From Acidimicrobiales bacterium (GTDB lineage: Bacteria > Actinomycetota > Acidimicrobiia > Acidimicrobiales > Aldehydirespiratoraceae): a DNA stretch of 64,000 bases. Of this stretch, positions 8,018 to 15,925 are shown in pieces; the stretch's first letter is position 1, and each line of letters begins with the position of its first letter. Position numbers and translations under genes: made by a program. Below the pieces are notes generated by a model that worked only from the letters and a program-made list of their open reading frames with translations, made no database searches and was not told where the DNA came from. The stretch lies in assembly GCA_029263195.1 (NCBI GenBank), contig JAJCXX010000082.1, positions 62,001 through 126,000 on the forward strand, given 5' to 3'.

Positions 8018-8851
8018 GTGGAAACAAACATCGGGACCGACCACTACGAACTGGCCGCCGACGCCGCGGCCGAGTTGGCACGTCGCACCGGCGTCGAGCG
8101 CCACGATGCCGCGGTCGTGCTCGGATCAGGTTGGGCCGCAGCGGCAGACGATCTCGGCGCCGTGGTTGCCGATGTCGAACTCGGTGACCTGCCCGGCTTT
8201 CCGGCCCCAACGGTGGTCGGGCACCGCAACCTGGCGCGGTCGGTCAAGGTGGGCGATCTCGCCGCGCTCGTGCTTGGTGGTCGAGCACACCTCTATGAGG
8301 GGCACGCGGTGCACACCGTGGTCCACGGGGTACGCACAGCGATTGCCGCGGGTTGTCGAACCATCATTCTCACCAACGCCGCGGGGGGACTCAATCCGAC
8401 ATGGCCGGTCGGCCAACCGGTGCTGCTGTGCGACCAACTCAATCTCACCGGCACGACACCGATGGTCGGGCCACCGCCACCGGACGACAAACCAGCGCGC
8501 TTCGTCGACCTCACCGAGGCGTACTCGCCTCGCCTTCGCGCTCTTGCCATGGACGTCGATCCGACCCTTCCTGAAGGGATCTACGCCGGCTTGCTCGGCG
8601 GGGCCTACGAGACTCCGGCAGAGATTCGAATGCTTCAGACCATGGGCGCCGATCTCGTCGGCATGTCGACCGTGTTGGAGGCGATTGCGGCCCGCCACTT
8701 GGGTGCCGAACTTCTCGGAGTGTCGCTCGTGACCAACGCGGCGGCCGGATTGTCCGACGAGGTGCTCGACCACACCGACGTGCTCGATGCCGCTCGCGAC
8801 GCCGGGCCGAGAATGGTTGCGTTGCTACGTGGCGTACTGGAGCGGCTGTGA
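8018..8851 (+). CDS. punA: purine-nucleoside phosphorylase (trimeric class)
   Basis: A 277-residue cytoplasmic enzyme that splits purine (deoxy)nucleosides with phosphate into base and (deoxy)ribose-1-phosphate. Family motifs are VVLGSGWAA (phosphate-binding, usually LGSGLG), GHAVHTVVHGVR, IILTNAAGGLN, LGGAYETPAEIRML, VGMSTVLEAIAARH (usually GMSTVPE) and SLVTNAAAGL with the base-binding Asn. Start GTG 8018 has GAAAGGA at 8005-8011, correctly spaced. The stop overlaps the next start (GTGA at 8848-8851), coupling it to the phosphomutase-DeoC fusion that would take its sugar phosphate product. The Pro-to-Leu change in GMSTVLE is a minor oddity next to substrate-contacting residues. Confidence 0.93.
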   Translation: METNIGTDHYELAADAAAELARRTGVERHDAAVVLGSGWAAAADDLGAVVADVELGDLPGFPAPTVVGHRNLARSVKVGDLAALVLGGRAHLYEGHAVHTVVHGVRTAIAAGCRTIILTNAAGGLNPTWPVGQPVLLCDQLNLTGTTPMVGPPPPDDKPARFVDLTEAYSPRLRALAMDVDPTLPEGIYAGLLGGAYETPAEIRMLQTMGADLVGMSTVLEAIAARHLGAELLGVSLVTNAAAGLSDEVLDHTDVLDAARDAGPRMVALLRGVLERL

Positions 8852-11502
8852 GCGCCGCCGCCGGAGAGGCCCTGAGCGAGGCACGCGCTTGGTTGGCGGT
8901 CGACCCCGATCCCGACACCCGAGCCGAACTCGAGGAGTTGATTGCCTCTGGTGGCACGGAGTTGGAGGAGCGCTTCGCCACTCGGCTGGCGTTCGGGACC
9001 GCCGGACTGCGAGGTGCTCTCGGCGCCGGGCCGACCCGTATGAACAGAGTGCTGGTGAGAATGACCGCCGCTGGGGTGTCACGACGGGTTCTCGCCGAGG
9101 GCGGCACGAAGATCGTCGTTGCCCACGATGCCAGGCACAACAGCGACGTCTTCGCCGACGACACTGCGCGCGTGGCGGCGGCCCACGGACTCAATGTCGA
9201 GATCGTTCGTGGCCCCCACCCGACGCCGGTCTTGGCGTTTGCGGTTCGTCATCTGGGTGCCGATGCCGGTGTGATGGTCACAGCCAGCCACAACCCGAGG
9301 GCCGACAACGGCTTCAAGGTCTACTGGGGTCACGGTGCTCAAATCGCTTCGCCTGTCGATTCCGAGATTGCCGCGGAGATCGATGCGGTGGGCCTGATTT
9401 CCGATGCCGATCTGGCCGAGGTCGACGACCCGCGAATCACCGACACCGAAGATTCTCTGATTTCCGCCTACGTGGAGGCTGCCGTTGGTGTGATCTCATC
9501 GGGTTCGGCACGTGATCTGGCCGTGGTCTACACGCCCGTTCACGGTGTGGGCCGCGAAGTCTTCCTTCGCGCCTTTGCCGCGGCCGGCTTTCCGGAGCCG
9601 GTGGTCGTGCCCGAACAGGGAGATCCCGATCCGGACTTCCCGACCGCAGCCTTTCCAAATCCGGAGGAACCCGGAGTCCTCGACCTGGCGATCGACCTGG
9701 CCGCCGAGATGGGCTCCGAACTCGTGATCGCCAACGACCCCGATGCCGACCGGTTGGCCGTGGTGGTACCCAACGGCGACGGGTGGCGTCCCCTCACCGG
9801 AAACGAGATCGGTGGGCTTCTCGCGGAACACACTCTGTCCCGGGGTGATGGCAACGATCGTCTGGTTGCCACCACGGTCGTGTCATCACGGCTGCTGTCT
9901 CGTATCGCCGCCGATCACGGAGTGGTCTTCGAGGAGACACTCACTGGCTTCAAGTGGATCATGCGGCCGGCGATCGAGCGCACCGAACTCGCCTTCACAT
10001 TCGGCTTCGAGGAGGCACTCGGGTTCGCCGTCGGAGATGCGGTCCGAGACAAGGATGGCATCAGCGCGGCTCTGGCGTTCGCGGAGATGGCCGCAGAGGC
10101 CAAGGCCGCCGGCACCACCGTTCTCGACCTGCTCGACCGGCTCCATCGTCGGCACGGTGTCCATCACAGCGATCAGAGGTCGTTCCGATTCGAGGGCTCA
10201 GATGCCTCCGAACGAATGAGCGATCTGATGAAACGGATGCGTTTGCGGCCGCCGGTCTCGGTCGGCGACCTCGAGGTCGACTCCGTTACCGACCTGCTCG
10301 CCACCGGAACGGGACTTCCCGCCACCGACGCCCTGATCCTCGACCTCTCATCGCGAACACGCCTGGTGCTCCGGCCCAGCGGCACCGAACCCAAGCTGAA
10401 GCTCTACGGAGAGACCATCGTTGGGGCCGACTTCGACGACCTGACCATCGCCCGCGAGTCAGCGGTCGAGACACTTCATCGTGCCCTCGATGCCGCCGCC
10501 GAATTGATTGGTGGGCGTCCCCCCGATTCCACGGGCACACTGGACACTGTGAGCAGGCAACTAGACCACACGACTTCGTCCCCGAGCGGCTTCAGCGCCG
10601 GTTCCGGAAGCGGGCTGGGCCTGAAGGTCACACCCGTCGACGAGGTGGCCATCGAGGCTCGGGCCAAGGCCTTCACGACGCGTTCGATCAAGAAGGCCTC
10701 GAAGCGAGCCGCGCTCGATCTCGCCATCTCCTGCATCGACCTGACCACACTCGAGGGCATGGACACCCCGGGCCGGGTCCGCGCTCTGTGTCAGAAGGCC
10801 ATCAGCCCCGACCCGACCAATCAATCGGTTCCGTCAGCAGCCGCGGTCTGCGTATATCCGAAGATGGTTCCTCATGCCGTGGCCAACACCGCCGGTTCAT
10901 CGGTAGCGGTCGCAAGTGTGGCCGGCGCCTTCCCGAGCGGCTTGTCGTCACTCGAGGTGCGGCTCTCCGACATCCGAGACGCAGTGGCGGCGGGTGCCGG
11001 CGAGATCGACATCGTCATCGGACGCGGCGACTTCTTCTCCGGCCAATACGGACGGGTGTTCGACGAAATTGCGGCCGCCAAGGACGCATGTGGCTCCGCC
11101 CATCTCAAGGTGATTCTCGAAACCGGCGAACTCGGCACCTACGACCAGGTCCGCCGAGCGTCGATGCTGGCAATGGCAGCCGGTGCCGACTTCATCAAGA
11201 CCTCCACCGGCAAGGTCTCCAAGAACTCGACCCTGCCGATCGCGTTGTGCATGGCCGAGGCGATTCGCGACTACGTCGACCAGACCGGCGAGCCGGTCGG
11301 CCTCAAGGTCGCCGGCGGTATTCGCACCGCCAAGCAGGCTTGGCACTACCTGGTGATGGTCGGCGAAACTCTCGGACCCGACTGGCTCGACTCCTCCCGG
11401 TTCCGAATCGGTGCGTCGAGCCTTCTCAACGATGCGCTTCTCCAGATCCAGAAACTCGAAACCGGCCGCTACTCCGGCCCCGACTACGTGAGCGTCGACT
11501 GA
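8848..11502 (+). CDS. phosphopentomutase/phosphohexomutase fused in frame to deoxyribose-phosphate aldolase
   Basis: An 884-residue two-domain protein. Residues 1 to about 555 are an alpha-D-phosphohexomutase-family enzyme. Motifs are FGTAGLRGALG (about 49-59), the phosphoserine loop VTASHNPRADNGFK (about 144-157), the Mg site NDPDADR (about 296-302), the sugar loop FGFEEALG (about 385-392) and the phosphate loop RPSGTEPKLK (about 509-518). A Ser/Gly-rich linker (about 555-590) leads to a human-type DeoC domain, with AVCVYPKMV, HLKVILETGELG, the Schiff-base lysine in FIKTSTGK (K784) and the second lysine in LKVAGGIRT (K822; usually LKPAGG). The two reactions are consecutive: deoxyribose-1-P to 5-P, then to glyceraldehyde-3-P plus acetaldehyde. 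No stop separates the domains; GTG 10549 is a possible internal start but has no clear ribosome-binding site. Confidence 0.9.
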   Translation: MSAAAGEALSEARAWLAVDPDPDTRAELEELIASGGTELEERFATRLAFGTAGLRGALGAGPTRMNRVLVRMTAAGVSRRVLAEGGTKIVVAHDARHNSDVFADDTARVAAAHGLNVEIVRGPHPTPVLAFAVRHLGADAGVMVTASHNPRADNGFKVYWGHGAQIASPVDSEIAAEIDAVGLISDADLAEVDDPRITDTEDSLISAYVEAAVGVISSGSARDLAVVYTPVHGVGREVFLRAFAAAGFPEPVVVPEQGDPDPDFPTAAFPNPEEPGVLDLAIDLAAEMGSELVIANDPDADRLAVVVPNGDGWRPLTGNEIGGLLAEHTLSRGDGNDRLVATTVVSSRLLSRIAADHGVVFEETLTGFKWIMRPAIERTELAFTFGFEEALGFAVGDAVRDKDGISAALAFAEMAAEAKAAGTTVLDLLDRLHRRHGVHHSDQRSFRFEGSDASERMSDLMKRMRLRPPVSVGDLEVDSVTDLLATGTGLPATDALILDLSSRTRLVLRPSGTEPKLKLYGETIVGADFDDLTIARESAVETLHRALDAAAELIGGRPPDSTGTLDTVSRQLDHTTSSPSGFSAGSGSGLGLKVTPVDEVAIEARAKAFTTRSIKKASKRAALDLAISCIDLTTLEGMDTPGRVRALCQKAISPDPTNQSVPSAAAVCVYPKMVPHAVANTAGSSVAVASVAGAFPSGLSSLEVRLSDIRDAVAAGAGEIDIVIGRGDFFSGQYGRVFDEIAAAKDACGSAHLKVILETGELGTYDQVRRASMLAMAAGADFIKTSTGKVSKNSTLPIALCMAEAIRDYVDQTGEPVGLKVAGGIRTAKQAWHYLVMVGETLGPDWLDSSRFRIGASSLLNDALLQIQKLETGRYSGPDYVSVD

Positions 11503-11504
11503 TC

Positions 11505-13004
11505 GTGACCGACAACAAGCACCCCGTTCCCGCCGAGCCGTCCCACGGCTTCGGCCTCGAATACGCCCCGGCACCGGAGTCCACATCGATCGTTTCGATC
11601 GACGACGACTACGGCCTGTTCATAGGCGGCGAGTTCGTGGATCCGATCGAGGGTGGCGCCTTCCCTACGATCTCGCCCTCGACCGAGGAACACCTCGCCA
11701 ACGTGGCATCGGCTTCGGCGGCCGACGTCGACCGTGCAGTGTCGGCGGCCCGCCGTGCCCACACGGATGTCTGGGGTTCGATGCCCGGGAAGGAGCGGGC
11801 CAAGTACCTGTTTCGGATTGCCCGCCAACTCCAGGAACGAGCCCGGGAGTTCGCTGTTCTGGAGACCCTCGACGGCGGCAAGCCGATCAAGGAGAGTCGC
11901 GACATCGACATCCCTCTCGCCGCGGCACATTTCTTCTACTACGCCGGGTGGGCCGACAAGCTCGAATACGCCTATCCGGGTCGTCGTCACGACTCGAGGG
12001 GAGTGGTCGGCCAGATCATTCCATGGAACTTCCCGATGCTGATGGCCTCATGGAAGCTGGCCCCCGCGTTGGCTGCCGGCAACACCGTGGTGCTGAAGCC
12101 GGCCGAGACCACTCCGCTCACAGCGCTGCTACTGGGTGAGCTGATGCAGGACGTCGGGCTGCCGCCCGGTGTCGTCAACATCGTCACCGGAGCCGGCGAG
12201 ACCGGCGCCGCTCTCGTCGATCATCGCGATGTCGACAAGTTGGCTTTCACCGGGTCGACAGCCGTTGGAAAGCAGATCCAGCGGACTGCTCTGGCTCGCA
12301 ACGTGCCCGTCACTCTCGAACTGGGAGGCAAAGCCGCACATATCGTGTTCGAGGATGCCGCCATCGACCAGGCAGTCGAGGGGGTCATCAACGGCATCTA
12401 TTTCAATCAGGGACATGTCTGCTGTGCCGGATCCCGGTTGCTGGTGCAGGAATCCATCGCCGATTCGTTCGTCGATCGGCTGAAAAGAAGACTCGCCACG
12501 GTGAGAGTCGGGGATCCCCTCGACAAGAACACCGATGTCGGAGCCATCAACTCGTCGCAGCAGCTCGCCAAGATCTCCGAGCTCGTGGAGGTCGGAGTGG
12601 GGGAGGGTGCCGAACTCTTCCAGCCCGACTGTGCTCTCCCTGATCGAGGCTTCTTCTATCGGCCGACCATTCTCAGCAACGTTGAACAGACCCACCGGGT
12701 CGCCCGCGAGGAAGTGTTCGGGCCGGTGCTCTCAGTTCTCACCTTCCGCACCCCCGAGGAGGCTGTTGCCAAGGCCAACAACACTCCTTACGGATTGTCG
12801 GCAGGGATCTGGACCGAGAAGGGCTCGAAGATTCTCTGGATGGCCGATCGGCTCGATGCCGGTGTGATCTGGGCCAACACGTTCAACCAATTCGACCCGA
12901 CCAGCCCGTTCGGGGGCTACAAGGAGAGCGGCTTCGGCCGAGAGGGCGGCCTGCACGGCCTTGCTCCCTACCTTTCGCTCTCCCCGATGAAGGGACGCTC
13001 GTGA
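11505..13004 (+). CDS. NAD(P)-dependent aldehyde dehydrogenase
   Basis: A 499-residue complete ALDH. The Rossmann region has IIPWNFPMLMASWKLAPALA, VVLKPAETTP with the cofactor-contacting Lys, and FTGSTAVGKQI. The general-base Glu is in LELGGKAAHIVF, the catalytic Cys in NQGHVCCAGSR, and the EVFGPVL motif and C-terminal PFGGYKESGFGRE are intact. GTG 11505 is two bases after the stop of the phosphomutase-DeoC fusion, and the stop overlaps the next gene (TGATG at 13002-13006). The context suggests that it oxidises acetaldehyde released by DeoC, though other short aldehydes cannot be excluded. An N-terminal extension of about 40 residues precedes the first ALDH strand (LFIGGEFVDP). Confidence 0.94.
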   Translation: MTDNKHPVPAEPSHGFGLEYAPAPESTSIVSIDDDYGLFIGGEFVDPIEGGAFPTISPSTEEHLANVASASAADVDRAVSAARRAHTDVWGSMPGKERAKYLFRIARQLQERAREFAVLETLDGGKPIKESRDIDIPLAAAHFFYYAGWADKLEYAYPGRRHDSRGVVGQIIPWNFPMLMASWKLAPALAAGNTVVLKPAETTPLTALLLGELMQDVGLPPGVVNIVTGAGETGAALVDHRDVDKLAFTGSTAVGKQIQRTALARNVPVTLELGGKAAHIVFEDAAIDQAVEGVINGIYFNQGHVCCAGSRLLVQESIADSFVDRLKRRLATVRVGDPLDKNTDVGAINSSQQLAKISELVEVGVGEGAELFQPDCALPDRGFFYRPTILSNVEQTHRVAREEVFGPVLSVLTFRTPEEAVAKANNTPYGLSAGIWTEKGSKILWMADRLDAGVIWANTFNQFDPTSPFGGYKESGFGREGGLHGLAPYLSLSPMKGRS

Positions 13005-13849
13005 TGGCCGAACGCCTCGATGTGCAAAAGACCTACAAACTTTTTATCGGCGGGGCCTTTCCACGTTCGGAATCGGGTCGCACCACAGTGGTGTCCTCGG
13101 TCGACGGAGAGTTCGTCGCCAACGTGGCCAGAGCCTCCCGCAAGGATCTGCGCGACGCAGTTCGTGCCGCCCGGTCGGCCCAGAGCGGCTGGGCCGGTCG
13201 CACCGCCTACAACCGGGGCCAGATCCTCTACCGGGTGGCCGAGGTGATGGAGGGCCGCCGGTCGCAGTTCGCGGCCGAACTTCGCACGTGTGGAGTAGAG
13301 CAGCGGGCGGCTCGACGTGAGGTCGAGCAGGCCATAGATCTGTGGGTCTGGTACGCGGGCTGGTGCGACAAGTTTCAGCACATCGTGGGCACCGTCAATC
13401 CGGTGGCCGGACCGTTCTTCAATTTCACCGTGCCCGAACCCACCGGCGTGGTCGGAGTCGTTGCCCCTGATCAACCTTCGCTTCTCGGCTTGGTGTCTCG
13501 TCTTGCTCCGGCTCTCGTGGGCGGAAACACCGCGGTGGTGATCCCAAGTGAGGCCTCGCCGCTGCTGGCTGTCAGCCTGTCGGAGGTGATCGCCACATCA
13601 GATGTCCCGGCTGGTGTGGTCAATATTCTCACTGGTCCCAAGACCGAACTGCTGCCGTGGCTGCTCGGTCACCGCGATGTCAACGCAGTCGATCTCACCG
13701 GAGCCCCCGATGATCTCGATCCTTCGGTTCTCGATGTGGCCGCCACCAACGTCAAGAGGGTCGTGCGTGGCAACGTCGGAGACGAGAGTCCTCAGTCGAT
13801 CACTGACTTTTGTGAGATGAAGACGGTGTGGCATCCGATTGGTCGCTGA
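13004..13849 (+). CDS. half-length aldehyde-dehydrogenase-like protein, catalytic residues absent
   Basis: A 281-residue relative of ALDH covering only the N-terminal cofactor half. The opening LFIGGAFPRSESGR and the APALVGGNTAVVIPSEASP and GVVNILTG segments align with the neighbouring full ALDH, but PWNFP is replaced by PDQPS and the cofactor Lys of VLKPAE is lost (VIPSEA). No GGK general-base motif or catalytic Cys segment exists. The reading frame is clean and ends with MKTVWHPIGR, so this is not a recent truncation. The ATG at 13004 overlaps the previous stop (TGATG), implying coupled translation and possibly a hetero-oligomer. GTG 13001 is an alternative start. The 3' end overlaps the convergent SRPBCC gene by 50 bases. 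Confidence 0.85.
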   Translation: MAERLDVQKTYKLFIGGAFPRSESGRTTVVSSVDGEFVANVARASRKDLRDAVRAARSAQSGWAGRTAYNRGQILYRVAEVMEGRRSQFAAELRTCGVEQRAARREVEQAIDLWVWYAGWCDKFQHIVGTVNPVAGPFFNFTVPEPTGVVGVVAPDQPSLLGLVSRLAPALVGGNTAVVIPSEASPLLAVSLSEVIATSDVPAGVVNILTGPKTELLPWLLGHRDVNAVDLTGAPDDLDPSVLDVAATNVKRVVRGNVGDESPQSITDFCEMKTVWHPIGR

Positions 13850-14315
13850 CCATCAGAGCCATCTCGACCATGTGATCGTGAACGTGGGTCTCGAAGGCGC
13901 GCCTCACCGGTCCCACTGCCAACAAAGCACTCCAGATGCCACCACGTAGTCGGAACTCGCCGGTGTGGGCGACCGTTGTCGACCCGCCGTGGTCGGTGAA
14001 CGTGAACCGCTCATGGCAGTGAGAGAAGGGTCCGGCCAGATGGTCGAACGTGATCCAGTCCGGGCCGAAGGTGACCAACTCGACGGTGCGGTACGGAAAC
14101 GGTCCGGCCCGTCCCGAGAATCTGCGAACGGCCCGGTCGTCCTGAAGGGCAAGAACGTCGTCGGGGCTGTCGGTGAAACGCCGCCGTAGCAGCGCCATCA
14201 GGTCGGCTGATGGCACGGCGACCTCGACCTCGTCGCGCTTGAGCTTGACAGTGGGGGCAATGGCGGTGGCGGCCAGCGTGCCGGCTACCACCGCTACAAC
14301 GGTGATGGAGCGCAT
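13800..14315 (-). CDS. SRPBCC-family (START-like) protein with N-terminal membrane anchor
   Basis: 171 residues. The first 25 (MRSITVVAVVAGTLAATAIAP) form an uncleaved anchor or signal sequence. A START/polyketide-cyclase-like domain follows: ADLMALLRRRFTD, PYRTVELVTFGPDWITFDHL, HERFTFTDHGGSTTVAHTGE, with a C-terminal long helix from about residue 130 (VGPVRRAFETHVHDHM). Such folds bind hydrophobic ligands; none can be named. Its last 50 bases overlap the end of the half-length ALDH gene on the other strand. Upstream, 42 bases separate it from the stop of the anti-sigma gene on the same strand, so it may be read from the sigma operon. Confidence 0.75.
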   Translation of the reverse strand: MRSITVVAVVAGTLAATAIAPTVKLKRDEVEVAVPSADLMALLRRRFTDSPDDVLALQDDRAVRRFSGRAGPFPYRTVELVTFGPDWITFDHLAGPFSHCHERFTFTDHGGSTTVAHTGEFRLRGGIWSALLAVGPVRRAFETHVHDHMVEMALMVSDQSDATPSSSHKSQ

Positions 14316-14357
14316 GGGACCGAAACCCGAGATGAACGGATCTTCGTCCCCGATTGC

Positions 14358-15248
14358 TCAATCGGTGCTGTTGTTGCCCTGACCGTTGCCGTTGCCGTTG
14401 CCGTTGGAATTGCCGTTGCCTCGACCTGGACCACTGGTGTCCGGTGTGGCCCCGTCGCTCTCTACGGCGACCTCAGCGTCAGCGTCGGGGTCGTCGGTGG
14501 TCTTGCCGCAGTCGGACTGGGCGGCAGCGGTGACCCGTTCGCTGTGGGAGCCCTCGTTGATCTTGTCGCGAGCGACGGCGGAGACGTACTCGCCGTGGTT
14601 TTCGGCTTCCTCACACAGAACCTCGAGTTCTTCATCGGAGAGGCCGTCGGTCGCGTCGACCACGATCGGCTCCTCGGGGTCGGTGACCTCGTCGTCGGCT
14701 TCGACATCGACATCGACATCGACATCGACATCGACGTCGGGGTCGTCGGTGGTCTTGCCGCAGTCGGATTGGGCGGCGGCGCTGACTCGCTCGCTGTGGG
14801 AGCCCTCGGTGATCGTGTCCTGGGCCACCGCGGAGACGTACTCGCCGTGGCTGGTTGCGCTCTCGCACAAGAGAACGAGCTCCTCGTCGGACAGGCCGTC
14901 GCTCGGATCTATCTCCACCGGCTCATCGGTGACCGCCGGAGCGTCGGACCCGAGTATCGGGTCGAGGAGTGCGGTGCCGCCGGTGACCGCCGCGGCTGCT
15001 CCAGTGAGGGCGAACAGTGCGACCGAAGCCGCCACGGCTGTGCGCCGTGTGACGCGGCCTATCGAGTGGTGTCGGGGTGCGACAACGGCGGCGGCCGGCA
15101 GGGCGGTGGATGCCTCGGCTGCCGATGCAGGGTCGTGCAGCGAGCTGAGCAGTGCGCTCAGCCCATCGGAGCCTTCGACTGTTTCGCCTCGGGAGGCGGC
15201 GTCGATGATTCGTTCAGAGGTGAATGGGTCGATCTCGTGTTCGTTCAC
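14358..15248 (-). CDS. membrane protein with duplicated cysteine-containing repeat, probable anti-sigma factor
   Basis: 296 residues, 31 bases downstream of an ECF sigma gene on the same strand, so probably its regulator. Residues 1-70 are cytoplasmic (DPFTSERIIDAA), with a transmembrane helix near 73-95 (VAASVALFALTGAAA). Outside are two nearly identical repeats (about 115-172 and 199-256), each with GLSDEEL, an LCE cysteine, HGEYVSAVA, EGSHSERV and SDCGKTTDD. Each repeat therefore has two conserved Cys. An Asp-Val tract separates them, and the tail is rich in Gly-Asn (GNGNSNGNGNGNGQ). Start GTG 15248 is inferred from the conserved-looking NEHEIDPF beginning; longer in-frame extensions overlap the sigma gene. 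No similarity to a named anti-sigma class is claimed. Confidence 0.75.
   Translation of the reverse strand: MNEHEIDPFTSERIIDAASRGETVEGSDGLSALLSSLHDPASAAEASTALPAAAVVAPRHHSIGRVTRRTAVAASVALFALTGAAAAVTGGTALLDPILGSDAPAVTDEPVEIDPSDGLSDEELVLLCESATSHGEYVSAVAQDTITEGSHSERVSAAAQSDCGKTTDDPDVDVDVDVDVDVEADDEVTDPEEPIVVDATDGLSDEELEVLCEEAENHGEYVSAVARDKINEGSHSERVTAAAQSDCGKTTDDPDADAEVAVESDGATPDTSGPGRGNGNSNGNGNGNGQGNNSTD
14484..14652. repeat. direct repeat, copy A (inside the anti-sigma-like gene)
   Basis: About 169 bases that match 14736-14904 at a constant offset of 252 bases, with long identical stretches such as the one covering the SDCGKTTDD codons. It encodes the C-terminal of the two protein repeats. The high nucleotide similarity suggests recent duplication or gene conversion. 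Confidence 0.8.
14701..14736. repeat. hexanucleotide tandem repeat (TCGACA)n, six units
   Basis: Five exact TCGACA units followed by one TCGACG. On the coding (minus) strand it encodes an alternating Asp-Val run between the two protein repeats. Unit gain or loss would keep the frame. Confidence 0.9.
14736..14904. repeat. direct repeat, copy B (inside the anti-sigma-like gene)
   Basis: The partner of 14484-14652. It encodes the N-terminal of the two Cys-containing protein repeats. The TCGACA tandem array directly abuts it. Confidence 0.8.
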
Positions 15249-15279
15249 GCTTGGTGTATCGCCGGTCGGGTCGGTGGCG

Positions 15280-15855
15280 TTACACGAAACTCTGGAATTC
15301 CTCGACCTCGTCGGTGTCGTTTCCGTCTGTGAGGAGCTTCTCGAGCCGGGCGAGACCACGATGAGACAGGACCCTCACGTTGGCGCGGGTGAGGCCGGTC
15401 TCTTCAGCCACCTCTTCGACGCTCAGGCCACCGATGACCCTCAGCAGCACGACATCGGCTTGCTGGGCCGGCAGTTCGGAGATCAGCTTCTGTGCCCACT
15501 CCGCCGACGACAGCACGACATCTTCGGGGGTCAGGTCGTCGACGATGTCGGGAACGTCGCCGGGGTCCTCGGGGTGTCTTCCCTGCCGGCGGAACTCGTC
15601 GATCAGGCGGCGGCGTCCGATCGTGATGATCCAGCCCCTGAGGGCTTCGCCGTCACCGCGGAAGTTGTGGATCGAAGCAGCTACTGACACCCAGGTCTGA
15701 GAGGCGACATCTTCGGCCAGAACTGCGGCGCGGGCCTTGATGTAGCGGAGAAGGGCCGGTTGGTAGGCCCGGAAGATCGCTCCCAGTGCTTCGCGGTCGC
15801 CGTCCTGCGCGGCGTTGATCGTTGAAATCGACACCACTGTTGGCGGATTCGTCAC
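15280..15855 (-). CDS. RNA polymerase sigma factor, ECF (sigma-70 family)
   Basis: 191 residues. Region 2: DREALGAIFRAYQPALLRYI, LAEDVASQTWVSVAASI, then LRGWIITIGRRRLIDEFRR. Region 4 near the C-terminus: LISELPAQQADVVLLRVIGG, LSVEEVAEETGLTRANVRVL and SHRGLARLEKLL. A linker of about 30 acidic residues (PEDPGDVPDIVDDLTPED) separates the regions. Start GTG 15855 has GGGAG seven bases upstream. The membrane protein with duplicated Cys repeats lies 31 bases downstream on the same strand and is the likely anti-sigma partner. The gene is 70 bases from the end of thymidine phosphorylase, which lies upstream on the same strand. Confidence 0.92.
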   Translation of the reverse strand: MTNPPTVVSISTINAAQDGDREALGAIFRAYQPALLRYIKARAAVLAEDVASQTWVSVAASIHNFRGDGEALRGWIITIGRRRLIDEFRRQGRHPEDPGDVPDIVDDLTPEDVVLSSAEWAQKLISELPAQQADVVLLRVIGGLSVEEVAEETGLTRANVRVLSHRGLARLEKLLTDGNDTDEVEEFQSFV

Positions 15856-15925
15856 GCATCTCCCATCGACAACCGCTGCCGCAAACCTGACCCCATCACG
15901 TCGCCAGTCGACGGTCGGGTTTGGC

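Noticed and set aside
9954..11504. The long N-terminal extension in frame with the aldehyde dehydrogenase
   Set aside because: The extension runs through the phosphomutase-DeoC gene in another frame and is Arg/Gly/His-rich. The real ALDH starts at GTG 11505, just after the DeoC stop.
14373..14420. Short CCGTTG repeats suggestive of a repeat array
   Set aside because: They encode the Gly-Asn tail of the anti-sigma-like protein; there are no spacers, so this is not a CRISPR array.
14386..15687. A 433-codon open frame antisense to the sigma/anti-sigma pair
   Set aside because: It is Ser/Thr-rich low complexity and mirrors the repeats of the gene on the other strand; the sigma motifs are clear on the minus strand.
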